A stretch of DNA of 51,702 nucleotides. It comes from a virus. Under the pieces are notes generated by a model. That model saw only the letters and a list, made by a program, of their open reading frames with translations, ran no database searches and was not told the DNA's origin. The DNA lies in the IMG/VR virus record IMGVR_UViG_3300029893_000236, positions 1 to 51,702 of that record; one strand, given 5' to 3'. Below, one piece after another: positions 24,065 through 34,251 of the stretch. How positions within the stretch are numbered: the first letter of the stretch is position 1; each line of letters starts with the position of its first letter. The position numbers and the translations under genes were made by a program.

Positions 24065-25144
24065 ATGTTGTTTGAGGATTTGCAAGATCTTTGTGATCGT
24101 ATAATTTTGGGCAAAAGTATTATAGAGGATCAGGGTCATATTTATGTGATTTCTGATCCTTCGCCTTATTATCGGCAACTATCTAATTTACAATATACGA
24201 AAGATTTGGAACAATTGCGTATTTATGGTGTACCAACCAAGGATGAAATAGATATTATTCTTAGAGAACGTTATATTTGGAATGATGAAAAGGACGAATT
24301 ATATCAACGTTTATTGGAAAGAAAAAAAGAAATCGGTAGGCAATTAAAAGAAGTAGAATTTCAGAGTTTGAAAAAAGACAAGTTGCGATTAGAATTAGAA
24401 CATACTGAATTACGTATTAAAAAATTAAGTACTGCCCGAAATTCTCTTTATAATCAGTGTGCTGAAAGTTTAGCAATTAATAGTAGATATAAGTATTTAT
24501 TATTTTATTTGACTAAAGACGTTTATGGTAATTCATTTTGGTCGAATATATCTGAATTTTTAAAATTAAATGATATGTTTTTAGTTAATCTGATGAATCG
24601 TTCGTTTTTTGATGAGAGACTGAACGAAAAAAACATTCGTTTATTAGCACGTAGCGATCCTTGGAGAACTGTGTGGTTAGGAGCTTGTAAAACCGGACGA
24701 TTATTTACACATCCAATGTGTGAAGTGACAGATTATCAAAGATTATTGGTTTCGTGGTCTATTTTGTATGATAATGTTTATGAAAGTATGGATAGACCTT
24801 CTGAAGAAATAATTAATGATGATGATTTGTTGGACCAATGGTTACTAACACAAAAAGAGGAGAGAAACAAAGAGAATAATAGAGATAAGTTTAATAGTAA
24901 ACAAAGAGGTGTTGTAGGTGGTACTAGTTTACAAGAAATAGCAATTCCAGTTGATACTGTAGAAGATGCTAAAAAGGTGTTTGAGTTGAATTCTCAAATA
25001 GGTAAAAAGAGTTTGAAAAGCAGGTCTAAGGCTCTTTGGGAAGCAAAAACTTTACACGAAGGACAAATGCCGGATACTAAAACTAATATTCAAATGATTA
25101 AAAATCAAATAGCGATCGAACAGGCTAAAAAACGATCTAGATAG
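24065..25144 (+). CDS. Candidate tail assembly chaperone, first paralogue
   Basis: This 359-aa protein lies between tail tube and tape measure, where chaperones of tape-measure folding are encoded. It has a central coiled coil (LRLELEHTELRIKKL) followed by YKYLLFYLTKDVYGNSFWSNISEFLK. The second half of that pattern recurs in the 277-aa protein at 25511 (MQYFVYACTVKEDGSPYW...F), so the two look like divergent paralogues. The C-terminal third is charged and probably disordered. The chaperone function is inferred from position. Confidence 0.5.
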   Translation: MLFEDLQDLCDRIILGKSIIEDQGHIYVISDPSPYYRQLSNLQYTKDLEQLRIYGVPTKDEIDIILRERYIWNDEKDELYQRLLERKKEIGRQLKEVEFQSLKKDKLRLELEHTELRIKKLSTARNSLYNQCAESLAINSRYKYLLFYLTKDVYGNSFWSNISEFLKLNDMFLVNLMNRSFFDERLNEKNIRLLARSDPWRTVWLGACKTGRLFTHPMCEVTDYQRLLVSWSILYDNVYESMDRPSEEIINDDDLLDQWLLTQKEERNKENNRDKFNSKQRGVVGGTSLQEIAIPVDTVEDAKKVFELNSQIGKKSLKSRSKALWEAKTLHEGQMPDTKTNIQMIKNQIAIEQAKKRSR

Positions 25145-25152
25145 GATAAAAT

Positions 25153-25518
25153 ATGTCAGAATATCAATATTTAAAACACCAAATTAATGATGTGGTAAAA
25201 AATCGAAAAGAGGAGGCATTTAAGAATTTGTTAAGAAGTATGATTACTACTCGTATGAGAACAGCGTTTATTTATCCTCTTGCCCAATTAGAAGAATTAT
25301 TCGGTGAATTATGGGGACATGATATTGATGATAAAACTCAATTGGATGAAGATCATTTAGAGTGGTTATCGGTGTATAAGCAGTATAGGAAGGCGGTTTT
25401 GGATAATGGGAATGTCCAATTGAGGGCTATTTTGGACGAATTGGATAATTATAAAATAGAATTTAAAAACGATAAAGTGATATTTGTTAATTTAAGGAAG
25501 GATTGTCGAAATGATTGA
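25153..25518 (+). CDS. Hypothetical 121-aa helical tail-region protein
   Basis: This helical protein (SMITTRMRTAFIYPLAQLEELFGELWG, HLEWLSVYKQYRKAVLDNGNVQLRAILDEL) sits between two candidate chaperones. Its end overlaps the next ATG (ATGATTGA), one of the few TGA stops in the window. No slippery heptamer typical of chaperone frameshifting is seen at the overlap. It may be part of the chaperone complex. Confidence 0.55.
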   Translation: MSEYQYLKHQINDVVKNRKEEAFKNLLRSMITTRMRTAFIYPLAQLEELFGELWGHDIDDKTQLDEDHLEWLSVYKQYRKAVLDNGNVQLRAILDELDNYKIEFKNDKVIFVNLRKDCRND

Positions 25519-26344
25519 TACTAAAACTTTTACTGTTACGTTGTCTGATGGATCAACCCAATCACTAATAACACTACCTATTACCCCGGAAATCAGATTA
25601 CATAGCCAACGACATTATGCTAAAGCATGGAACGAAGCGTTGTCTAATGGTATGCCGTTACGTTTAGAAATCGAACGTACATTAGAGGCGAAAAATTTGT
25701 TAGATACTGACTCAGATGAAAGAAAACTTGATCGTTTACGAAAAGAGATCAGGCTTAAGACTAAACAATTAAAGAGTGGTGTGGTTGATGGAAAACGAAT
25801 TGATAAAACTCAAGGTCGTAAACTTGCTTTAGAGATTCGTAAATTAAGAAAAGAGGTTGTTGAGGTTGGACAATCATTAACTGAAATGTTTAGTCAAAGT
25901 GTAGAGAATTATGCTCAAAACGAGCAAATGCAATATTTTGTTTATGCTTGTACGGTAAAAGAAGATGGTTCTCCATATTGGCCGTCTTATGATTCTTTTA
26001 AAGATGATACTGATAGTCCAGTATATGCTGAAGCAGTGAAAAATTTTATCACTAGTTTTACTGGTATTGACTTAGATTATGAAAAAGAATTATATGAAGT
26101 TAGATGGTTAATAGCGATGGGTTATATGGATGATGAACTACGTCTTATTGATGAAAAGGGTCGTTTCGTTGATTTAGATGGTCGATTAATTGATGAGAAA
26201 GGTCGATTTATTAATGAGGATGGTGCTTTAATTGATCTAGAGGGTAATTTAATTGATGAAAATGGAAATCTGCTTGTGGAAGATGCTTGGGGACTTGACC
26301 AAGACGAATTTTCTAAGGAAGAGGAATTTTCTAGTAAGTCTTAA
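25511..26344 (+). CDS. Candidate tail assembly chaperone with C-terminal heptapeptide repeats
   Basis: This 277-aa protein has an N-terminal beta hairpin (FTVTLSDGSTQSLITLPI), a long coiled coil (about 65-120) and a helical domain with the YFVYACTVKEDGSPYW pattern shared with the 24065 product. The C-terminus has seven tandem 7-residue units of the form xLIDEKG / RFVDLDG. It is the last gene before a terminator and the tape measure, consistent with a chaperone coating the tape-measure protein. Function is inferred from position. Confidence 0.55.
   Translation: MIDTKTFTVTLSDGSTQSLITLPITPEIRLHSQRHYAKAWNEALSNGMPLRLEIERTLEAKNLLDTDSDERKLDRLRKEIRLKTKQLKSGVVDGKRIDKTQGRKLALEIRKLRKEVVEVGQSLTEMFSQSVENYAQNEQMQYFVYACTVKEDGSPYWPSYDSFKDDTDSPVYAEAVKNFITSFTGIDLDYEKELYEVRWLIAMGYMDDELRLIDEKGRFVDLDGRLIDEKGRFINEDGALIDLEGNLIDENGNLLVEDAWGLDQDEFSKEEEFSSKS
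26141..26287 (+). repeat. Seven tandem 21-bp units coding for heptapeptide repeats
   Basis: 49 codons encode seven heptads: RLIDEKG, RFVDLDG, RLIDEKG, RFINEDG, ALIDLEG, NLIDENG, NLLVEDA. The strict alternation of hydrophobic positions with Asp/Glu and a closing Gly suggests a beta-hairpin or solenoid stack, possibly calcium-binding because of the acidic loops. The DNA repeats have diverged at third positions, so the array is not very recent. Confidence 0.85.
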
Positions 26345-26374
26345 TAATAAAAAGATCATATAGAATAGTGAATA

Positions 26375-26400
26375 AAAGAGTGGGGATAGACCCACTTTTT
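26375..26400 (+). terminator. Intrinsic terminator before tape measure gene
   Basis: AGTGGG (26379-26384) pairs with CCCACT (26391-26396) around a GATAGA loop. The stem is extended by AAAG against the TTTT that follows. It has the full form of a rho-independent terminator: GC stem, six-base loop and T-run. It ends the connector/tail-tube transcript; the tape measure starts 27 bases later and would need its own promoter or readthrough. Confidence 0.8.
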
Positions 26401-26426
26401 ATTTATTTGGGGATGGATTTAATTAG

Positions 26427-29400
26427 ATGCCACCTATTAATATACCTTCAGTATTAGATTTACAAGGCGTTATTAATGCTGATAAAGTAGCACGCGAAAT
26501 TAATACCAAAGTAGCTAATGCTTTAGGTAAGGGACAATTAAAACCGCTTAAAATTGTTGGTGAATCGGATAAACAGGTTCGTGATATCAGTAATTTAGCT
26601 AATGCTTTGTTAGAATTACGTAGAGCAGCTTCTAATACTAATACTGATGCTAGTCGTGCTATTGGTAGAGTTACTGATAATATTGAGACTTTGTTCACTA
26701 AAGCTGAAAAGAATGTAACTCGTCGCGTGCGTAATATTGAAGCAGTAACAAGACAGGCATTTAATGCTATTGTTCAAGGTCGAGGGGGGGTTTCTGTAGA
26801 TAAATTAACAGAAATTTTAACTCCTACGACCGATGTTGGTAAATTGGGGGATCAAACAGTCGCTTTAAAAGTTTTAACACAACTAGTTAAAGATTATCGT
26901 AAAGAATTAGAAAATACCGCACGAACACAGCAACAAGAAGCGAGGAAGGCCGAACGCGAAACTATTAGAAATTTAAAAGAAAAAGAAAAACTTCTTTCTA
27001 ATATTCGTCGTTTGCAACGTGGTGCGGCTGATGTAGTAGGGGGAGCGGATCGTAGAACTATAGCAACAGGTCAACGACAAGTTGGTACAGAAATATTACG
27101 CGAATTTGCGGGGACCGATCCTAATAAAGTTTTAGATGAATTGATTCGTAGGGGAGAAGGATTAGATGATTTAGCGGATCGTATCAATAAAGTTATTAAT
27201 CGTACTCTAGCATCAGTATTAGTATTAGAAAAGGAAGCTAAAGACGCTAATGTTTTGTCGGCAAATTTAAAACGAGCCGCTAAAGAACGCGAAACTTTTA
27301 ATAAATTATTAACAGAAGCAGAAAGATTACAAAAATTACTTAATATTCCTGAAACGGAAGAAGTAAAATTACTACGTGAACAGTTAAGATTACGAGAACA
27401 AATTATTGGTCGTGGTGGTCAGGGTGGGCGACCAATAGATGCTCAAACACAAACTATTGTTAGTAGAGTAAAAGAGCAAAATAAATTAAATGCTTCTATC
27501 GAAAGAGGTCGTGTAACTTTACGAGGATTTGGAGAGGCAGCAGCCTTAGCATTTAAACGTTACGGTGCTTTTCTTTCTGGTAGTTTAATTATTTTTCAGG
27601 TTGTAAACGCTTTCAGACAAGCTACTAGTGCCGCATTGGAATTTGAAAAATCGGTAACACAAATTCAACAGGTATTGTCTATTACACCACAAGGAGTAGA
27701 TAAGATTGCTCGTAGTATTAGGGCAAGTGCTAGGGCTACAGGAGTAAGACCTACTGAAATTGCGGGTGGCGTATTTACGTTTGCTCAGGCTGGATTCAAA
27801 GACCCACAACAATTAGCAAACGTGGCTGAGCAGATTTCTCGTATTCCTTTGGCGGCAACCTTTGGTAGTATTGAACAAACTACTTCTGGTTTGTTGGCTA
27901 TTATGGGCCAATTTAATAAAGAATTGGATGATACGGGTCGTATTTTAGATTTGGTTAATCAGTTTGCTGCCGATTTTGCTGTTGAATCTGCTGATATTTT
28001 TGAAGGTGTTAAACGGGGTGGTGCTACGTTTGCTACAGCGGGTGGCCAGATTGAAGAATTTATAGCATTGTTTTCGGTATTGAGAGAAAGTACGCGAGAA
28101 TCGGCTGAAACATTAGGTACTTTTTTTAAGACTGGTTTTGGTAGATTACTTAATCCTCAGTCTCAACAATTATTGCGGCAATTGGGTGTTACCGCTGATA
28201 ATGTATTGGGTCAAGTTCAACAATTGGCTGAATTGTTTGGTTCGGGTTCTCCATTATCTGGTGAAGAGCAAATTAATGTTGCTCAACAATTGGTTGGTGT
28301 AAGACAGTTTGCCCGCTTACTTGCTTTGTTACGAGAAGTTCGTGATCCTGAAGTACAAGGTCGTATTCAGCAATCATTAATTCTAGCAGGTGGATCAGTA
28401 GAACGTCAGGCCGCTTCTAGGTTAGATGATATAGGTCAGAGTTTAGAAAGATTACGCACTAATTTTCAAGATTTAGCTATAGAAGTTACACAAAACGAAG
28501 CAATTAAGAAGTTAGTTAGTGATTTTACTAATGTTGCTACATCTGTTCTTAAGGTTATTGGTGCATTACAAGATTTTATTCCTCTCTTATTAACTATCGG
28601 TGCAGTAGCTTTGGCACCAAAAATTGGTACTATTGCCCAAGCCGCTTTAGTACGTATTAATCCTAATTTAGCTAATTTTTCATTAAAAGATATAGGTCAA
28701 CTTCCAATTACTGCTAAGACGTTTTTTGGTACAGGTCGTAGGGCTATTGCTACTGTTGGTGGGGCGGCTTTGGGTGCGGGATTATTAGGTAGTAATATAT
28801 TAGGAGATACCGAACTTGGTACGGGTACTAGTAGATTTACTGGTCGTAATGTTACTGATGCATTAAATGCCGGATTAATTCAAGGATTGGTGGTAGGTGC
28901 TATTAATCCTTGGGCGGGTGCGGTTATTGGTACTATTGCCTTTTTTAGTCAGCTAAGTAAAGCTATTGATGAAAATAGAAAAGCATTTGTTGCTAATACT
29001 TTAACCCAACAGAAAACTTCACAAGAAAGAATTAATATTGCTTTAGGTACGGGTGCCCCAGTTAGTCTTGGTACTCAAGGCGTTTTAGGTGAGTTTACAA
29101 GAAGTTTTAGGGTGAATGCTGCTAGAATAAATGTTCTTTTGAATGGCACAGAAGAAAATATAGAAAAATTTATTGCTGAAGCATTTGAAGCACCAGCGGG
29201 TAGAGGAAAAATTAGGCAAACTTTTGGTGATTTAGGGTTTTTACAATTTTTACCTTTTGGTGCCCGATTACGAAGATTGGGTAGAGAAGAAGAGGGTATC
29301 GATTTTACTGAAGACGAAATAAAAACAATTGTTTTAAAACAATTGGTAACTAGTGGTGGTGATGAGGTTGGTAGAAGTCTGCTATTAGCTATACAATCTG

Positions 29401-32120
29401 CTATTAATGAAGTAGGAGATGATGTTAATCAGCAAATTACTACAACGTCCGGATTAAATGTCAGCGATTTTAATAGATTATTCAACGAAGGATTACGTAC
29501 TAGATTATTACAAGAATTTCAAGCCGCTGATGAATTAAGAGAATCATTAGGTTTACGACCTTTAGAAGTTAATCTTAATGTATTAAATCAGTTTTTATCT
29601 ATTATTAAACAATTAAGTTCTGTTACTTTTCCAACACCGCCTTTAACCAGTGGTCGTTTCAGGAATGAAATTAGGGAAGCGGCCCGTAATTTACGTACTG
29701 TATTATCATCGGTTGCAGTATTAGGTGATATATTTAATCAACAACTTACTGAACAATTAGATTTATTAAATAATATTGTTATAGATAGCACTTCATTGGT
29801 TCGTGCCAATTTATCATCTAATAATTTGACTCTTTTGAGGCAAAATGATTTTGGTATAGTGGCAGATTTATCGGAACTTTCCTTAGATATCAGTAGTGTA
29901 TTAATCGATTTCAACAAGCGTTTTAAAACGGGTATTGATATATTTTTAGAAAATCTAGGTGGACCAGATTTAAATCCTGAATTTGAAACTAATATTAGTG
30001 CTGTTATTCAAAGTATTGTACAGAATGTATCTGAGGGTTTACAACGAGGTTCTGAAAGAGCAAGACAAGACCGTAAAGTTTCTGAAGAAGTAGTAAAACA
30101 ATTTGGCAATCTTTTTGAATTTTTGTCGGCTATTACCGGACAAACGTTTGATCAATTATTCAAAGAATTATTTACAGATAGCGATGATATTTTGGGTAAT
30201 GTGCGTGGTCTTTTAAATGAAAGGTCGGATGAAATTGCCAATTTAATTCGTCGCCAAGCAGAAATATTTAATCGTCGTTTAGAATTAGAACGACAATTAG
30301 AAGAACAACTTTTAGGATTAAATCAAAATATTTTTGATATTAATCAAAATATTCGATCATTACAACAAAATTTGGAAGATAGAGTTTCTGAACAAGAAGC
30401 GTTTATTAATGATTTGACAGAATCACAAATTGTTGCTATTACAGCAGGAAGATTACGTGGGCGGGCACAAGCAACACAATTTAATCAACCAATAGGACAA
30501 TTTATTTCTCAAGTATTGGCGGCGGCTCAAAATCGTAATCTTTTAGTGGGAGCAGCGGGTCAAGCTAATATTAGTGGTGTAAACATTTTTACACAGCAGG
30601 GTGTATTTGAACAGTCTTTACAAGCACAAATAGAATTTTTACGTCAGCAACAATTATTAAATCAAAGACTGGATGAATTAGATGGTCGTATTAGTGCGGC
30701 ATCACAAGCTAGTGATATATTACGTCAAGCATTTTTGACATTACGTACCGATTTACAATCGGCGGGTCAAGCGGTTCAACAATTTACTGAACGTGATTTA
30801 ACTGAAAGTGTTGATGCTTTACAGAAATTTATCGAGGGCGGTGGATTAAATAATGTTACTGCCGGGCTAGAAGGTCTTACTCCACAAAGATTTACCGCAT
30901 TACAAAGGTTATTACAGGCCATTGGTAATATTGATGTGGGAGGGTTTACTGGTGCCCAATTATTGGGGGATATTAATAAAGAACTAGGAATTGCATTTGC
31001 TGCCGCTATTAGATCAGCTGTTACAGGTGAGACTAGTGGTCAAGCGGCTGATTTTATTCGACAACAATTACAAGATTTGCGTGATCAACAGCAAGCGGCA
31101 TTTGATTTAGAACGTCAATTACGCGAAGAACAAATTTTACTTGTAGAAACTCAACGTAAGTTAGTTGAATTAGAACAACAATTTGTTGAAGATCAACGAA
31201 TTACATTACAGCGTATTGCTAGTGCTATTCAAAATAATGATCAATTTGATCGTTTACGAGATACTGTTAGTGAAACCAACCAAATTTTAATCAAAGGATT
31301 TGAAGCATTAATAGAAGCTACAGGAGGGGAAGGTGCTGCAACACCGTTCAAAGATCTTATTGATCAAATAAGACGTGAAAATAAAAGATCGTTAGAAGAT
31401 TTAGTAAAAACACCTAATATTGTAGAAGCTCCTAGAAATATTCTACCTTCTCTTCCTGATCGTCGTCCGCTAGAAATTCCAAGCCATCCATTTTTCCCCG
31501 AACCCTTAATTCCTATTGGTCCTGGTATTCCGGGTATTACTACACCACGTCAGCCACGAGAATTTCCTACTCAGATTCCTAGTCATCCGTTCTTTCCTGA
31601 ACCAAGATTACCACTTCGTCCAAGGAATGTAACTCCTATTCAAAACCCGGATGTTGTACCCCCTTCGATTAGTCGTCCTAATGTTTTTGATATACCCGGT
31701 GGTTTCGGTGGTATATTTAGAGGGGAAAATATTCAAAGGGTTCAGGGTCCGCAAGCAGATACTAATATTGGTGTTATTGTTAATCTAGATAATGTAATTA
31801 ACCGCATTGATTCTATAAATGAAACATTATCGGCACTTACCGAATTAAACGCTATTGGTAATCATATAAGTATTATTAGTGATAATTTAATATTCATTAA
31901 AAATGAATTAGAAAAATCGGTTAACGAACCTACTCGATTTACATTAGAGGTAAGTCCGGTTCAGGTTAATGTAGCTTTAACAGCACCAGATATTTTGGCA
32001 ATGGCTGGACCTCAAATCAAATCAGATATTATGAGATCAATAGGTATTAAACTGTCAGCAATTTTTGGGGATGATGTAGAAAAATCTAGTCAAATTTCGT
32101 CGTCATTTGCTAATGTATAA
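26427..32120 (+). CDS. Tail tape measure protein
   Basis: This 1897-aa protein sets tail length. The N-terminus is coiled coil. Around residues 380-640 it matches the phage minor tail/TP901 core (FEKSVTQIQQVLS, IARSIRASARATGV, FTFAQAGF, ADIFEGVKRGGATFATAGG, ESAETLGTFFKTGFGRL). Hydrophobic segments near 710-850 (IPLLLTIGAVAL, GGAALGAGLLGSNIL, LVVGAINPWAGAVIGTIAFF) are the usual membrane-active part. Then come Gln-rich coiled coils and a Pro-rich region with IPSHPFFPEP repeated twice. By the usual ~0.15 nm per residue, a tail of up to about 280 nm is expected. The gene follows a terminator and a GGGGATGG-type ribosome binding site. Confidence 0.93.
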   Translation: MPPINIPSVLDLQGVINADKVAREINTKVANALGKGQLKPLKIVGESDKQVRDISNLANALLELRRAASNTNTDASRAIGRVTDNIETLFTKAEKNVTRRVRNIEAVTRQAFNAIVQGRGGVSVDKLTEILTPTTDVGKLGDQTVALKVLTQLVKDYRKELENTARTQQQEARKAERETIRNLKEKEKLLSNIRRLQRGAADVVGGADRRTIATGQRQVGTEILREFAGTDPNKVLDELIRRGEGLDDLADRINKVINRTLASVLVLEKEAKDANVLSANLKRAAKERETFNKLLTEAERLQKLLNIPETEEVKLLREQLRLREQIIGRGGQGGRPIDAQTQTIVSRVKEQNKLNASIERGRVTLRGFGEAAALAFKRYGAFLSGSLIIFQVVNAFRQATSAALEFEKSVTQIQQVLSITPQGVDKIARSIRASARATGVRPTEIAGGVFTFAQAGFKDPQQLANVAEQISRIPLAATFGSIEQTTSGLLAIMGQFNKELDDTGRILDLVNQFAADFAVESADIFEGVKRGGATFATAGGQIEEFIALFSVLRESTRESAETLGTFFKTGFGRLLNPQSQQLLRQLGVTADNVLGQVQQLAELFGSGSPLSGEEQINVAQQLVGVRQFARLLALLREVRDPEVQGRIQQSLILAGGSVERQAASRLDDIGQSLERLRTNFQDLAIEVTQNEAIKKLVSDFTNVATSVLKVIGALQDFIPLLLTIGAVALAPKIGTIAQAALVRINPNLANFSLKDIGQLPITAKTFFGTGRRAIATVGGAALGAGLLGSNILGDTELGTGTSRFTGRNVTDALNAGLIQGLVVGAINPWAGAVIGTIAFFSQLSKAIDENRKAFVANTLTQQKTSQERINIALGTGAPVSLGTQGVLGEFTRSFRVNAARINVLLNGTEENIEKFIAEAFEAPAGRGKIRQTFGDLGFLQFLPFGARLRRLGREEEGIDFTEDEIKTIVLKQLVTSGGDEVGRSLLLAIQSAINEVGDDVNQQITTTSGLNVSDFNRLFNEGLRTRLLQEFQAADELRESLGLRPLEVNLNVLNQFLSIIKQLSSVTFPTPPLTSGRFRNEIREAARNLRTVLSSVAVLGDIFNQQLTEQLDLLNNIVIDSTSLVRANLSSNNLTLLRQNDFGIVADLSELSLDISSVLIDFNKRFKTGIDIFLENLGGPDLNPEFETNISAVIQSIVQNVSEGLQRGSERARQDRKVSEEVVKQFGNLFEFLSAITGQTFDQLFKELFTDSDDILGNVRGLLNERSDEIANLIRRQAEIFNRRLELERQLEEQLLGLNQNIFDINQNIRSLQQNLEDRVSEQEAFINDLTESQIVAITAGRLRGRAQATQFNQPIGQFISQVLAAAQNRNLLVGAAGQANISGVNIFTQQGVFEQSLQAQIEFLRQQQLLNQRLDELDGRISAASQASDILRQAFLTLRTDLQSAGQAVQQFTERDLTESVDALQKFIEGGGLNNVTAGLEGLTPQRFTALQRLLQAIGNIDVGGFTGAQLLGDINKELGIAFAAAIRSAVTGETSGQAADFIRQQLQDLRDQQQAAFDLERQLREEQILLVETQRKLVELEQQFVEDQRITLQRIASAIQNNDQFDRLRDTVSETNQILIKGFEALIEATGGEGAATPFKDLIDQIRRENKRSLEDLVKTPNIVEAPRNILPSLPDRRPLEIPSHPFFPEPLIPIGPGIPGITTPRQPREFPTQIPSHPFFPEPRLPLRPRNVTPIQNPDVVPPSISRPNVFDIPGGFGGIFRGENIQRVQGPQADTNIGVIVNLDNVINRIDSINETLSALTELNAIGNHISIISDNLIFIKNELEKSVNEPTRFTLEVSPVQVNVALTAPDILAMAGPQIKSDIMRSIGIKLSAIFGDDVEKSSQISSSFANV
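31476..31604 (+). repeat. Duplicated IPSHPFFPEP segment in tape measure
   Basis: The decapeptide IPSHPFFPEP occurs at 31476-31505 and at 31575-31604 with different codons. Each is followed by a proline-rich stretch (LIPIGPGIPG, RLPLRPRN). It is probably a short linear motif in a disordered linker, perhaps for binding a tail-tip or chaperone protein. Confidence 0.75.
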
Positions 32121-32135
32121 GGATGGAAAAAGATA

Positions 32136-34241
32136 ATGTTATTCATTGGTGATAAAAGACTGATTCCGGCCCCATTTGTTACAATAAACCGTCAGGCTAA
32201 TTTGGCCTCGGATGGACAAACTGTTTCTACCACTTTTCGTATTTTACTCAATGGTACATTACTACCCAATAAAGGTTCGCCACTAAGTAATGGTTGGTTT
32301 TATGGATATGGAAGCCCACCTGATGAAAACTTTGTTTCCGATGAAGATCGTTTTGATTCTATTTTAAAGAAACAAGAACAATTAAGAGAAACGCTCGGAC
32401 AATTACAAACTTCTGGTATTAGATCGGTATTAAAGTGGCACCCTCCGGGTGGATCACCGATAGAATGTTATCCAAAATTAATTTCTATTGATTTTAGTCC
32501 GGGTACTTGGGTTAATATTTGTAATTACAATATTGAATTAGAAGCACCCTCCATTCAACGACAAGATACAGATGTAGAAACTGAAGATATTGCTTTTGGG
32601 GCTAGTGGATTATATTTACGTCAAGTTAGTGATACGTGGCAAGTTAAGGAGCGTGGTGATGTTTCTGGTATAATGGAAATTACTCGTAATGTATCTGCTG
32701 TAGGATTTGCGGCACCATATGTTAGTGGATTAATTGGTTCTGAACCTTGGCTAAACGCTAAAACGTGGGTAGAAAATAGATTGGCAGATGTACCTTTGGG
32801 TACTGATACTCATTTTGTATCTATTCCTACGGGCAATCAATATAATCTAATTACTGAAGAAAATATTGATAAAGTTGGTGGAAGTTATTCGATAAGTCAA
32901 CGCTATTTATTTTCTCCTAATAACTATATTGAAAAACGAAGCATTTCTCGTAATTTACAACCGTCTGGTATTTTCGGTAACGGTTCGCCAACCATAGAGA
33001 CAATTACTGTTAATGGTACAATTGAAGGATTATTACCATCGGGTAATGATGGGTCGGGTAAATTGGCTAATGCACTGACTTATTGGAATAATACTTTAAA
33101 AGACTTACTACCAATAATGGTGGGTGCTAATGGAAGTGGTATTCGATATAATGTACAAGAAGATTATGATAATGGTATTTTACAATATTCGGTTGAATTT
33201 ATAAATAATAGTGGTACACATACATATACTCATACGTATGGGGTAAGTTTTGATTATGGACAAAATGCTAGTCCTACAGTAAGTATTCAGGGTACTATTG
33301 AAGGCTTGACTTCGGATGGATATTATGGGCCTAATGATCGTAAATTTAATAGAGCAGTAACGGGTTGGATTACTATTCAACCTACCATAAAATCATTGGC
33401 TTTTGCCTATGGTGGAACATTATTCGGAAATGCTGCCTCTTATAGTGGTTTGTTTACTAATGAACCCATTACTAAATCTATTAGTTTTAATAAAGATCAA
33501 GGTACTATTAATTATAATTTTACCTTTAATTATCTAGATTCAGAATCGGGCCATCTATTTTCAGATCAATATTCTGTTGAATATAATACTTCTAACGCAT
33601 TATCAGATACTCATGCTGGTTTATCGGTTACAGCCACCATACAAGGCACTATTATAGGTTTGGCTAGTGGTGATGATCCTACTACTAAAGTTGCTAATGC
33701 AGTAACAGGTTGGAATACGATTAAAAATCAATTGTATACTCGTGCCCAATCCGATTTCTTTAAATTAGGTACTAATACACCTAATTTGGTTAATCGGGTA
33801 GTTAATCGCACTTTTGGTATCAATAGAGTGGCCGGAATTATTAATTATTCGGCGACATATAATAATGCTTGGTATAAAGATGCTCCAGCCGGAGTAGCAA
33901 TTTTTGATATTAATATAGATCAAACTCTACCCGCTCGATTAGTAGTACCACAAATTATTCCGGGACGAGCAGCTGGTCCAATAATTCAAAATATTAATAC
34001 TTTTTCGGAACGTCGCAGAACTGTTAATGTTGCCTTAACAATGTACCCAAAAGGCACCGGGAATTATTGGGAGTATAATGATATTTCTACACCACGTAGT
34101 ATTGCTAGTGGATTTTTAGCAAGTGGTGTTAGTGATTTAGGTACTCAATTGACGGGATGGTTTTTAGTAGGTCAGTCAGAAAATTGGGATTGGAAGAATG
34201 GATTTTATACTACAACGTATAATATAGTTTCGCCAAGTTAA
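32136..34241 (+). CDS. Distal tail protein with internal repeats
   Basis: This 701-aa protein follows the tape measure, the place of distal tail proteins. The first ~150 residues are a beta domain (FVTINRQANL...KWHPPGGSPIECYPKLISIDFSPGTWVNICNYNIELE) resembling a tail-tube-like ring domain. The rest contains at least three repeats beginning V-GTIEGL / IQGTIEGL / IQGTIIGL and ending A-TGW (near 33000, 33280 and 33640). The C-terminal piece (GNYWEYNDISTPRSIASG...GWFLVGQSENWDWKNGFYTTTYNI) is a further beta domain. The ring-forming role is inferred. Confidence 0.6.
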   Translation: MLFIGDKRLIPAPFVTINRQANLASDGQTVSTTFRILLNGTLLPNKGSPLSNGWFYGYGSPPDENFVSDEDRFDSILKKQEQLRETLGQLQTSGIRSVLKWHPPGGSPIECYPKLISIDFSPGTWVNICNYNIELEAPSIQRQDTDVETEDIAFGASGLYLRQVSDTWQVKERGDVSGIMEITRNVSAVGFAAPYVSGLIGSEPWLNAKTWVENRLADVPLGTDTHFVSIPTGNQYNLITEENIDKVGGSYSISQRYLFSPNNYIEKRSISRNLQPSGIFGNGSPTIETITVNGTIEGLLPSGNDGSGKLANALTYWNNTLKDLLPIMVGANGSGIRYNVQEDYDNGILQYSVEFINNSGTHTYTHTYGVSFDYGQNASPTVSIQGTIEGLTSDGYYGPNDRKFNRAVTGWITIQPTIKSLAFAYGGTLFGNAASYSGLFTNEPITKSISFNKDQGTINYNFTFNYLDSESGHLFSDQYSVEYNTSNALSDTHAGLSVTATIQGTIIGLASGDDPTTKVANAVTGWNTIKNQLYTRAQSDFFKLGTNTPNLVNRVVNRTFGINRVAGIINYSATYNNAWYKDAPAGVAIFDINIDQTLPARLVVPQIIPGRAAGPIIQNINTFSERRRTVNVALTMYPKGTGNYWEYNDISTPRSIASGFLASGVSDLGTQLTGWFLVGQSENWDWKNGFYTTTYNIVSPS

Positions 34242-34251
34242 GGGATGGGAT

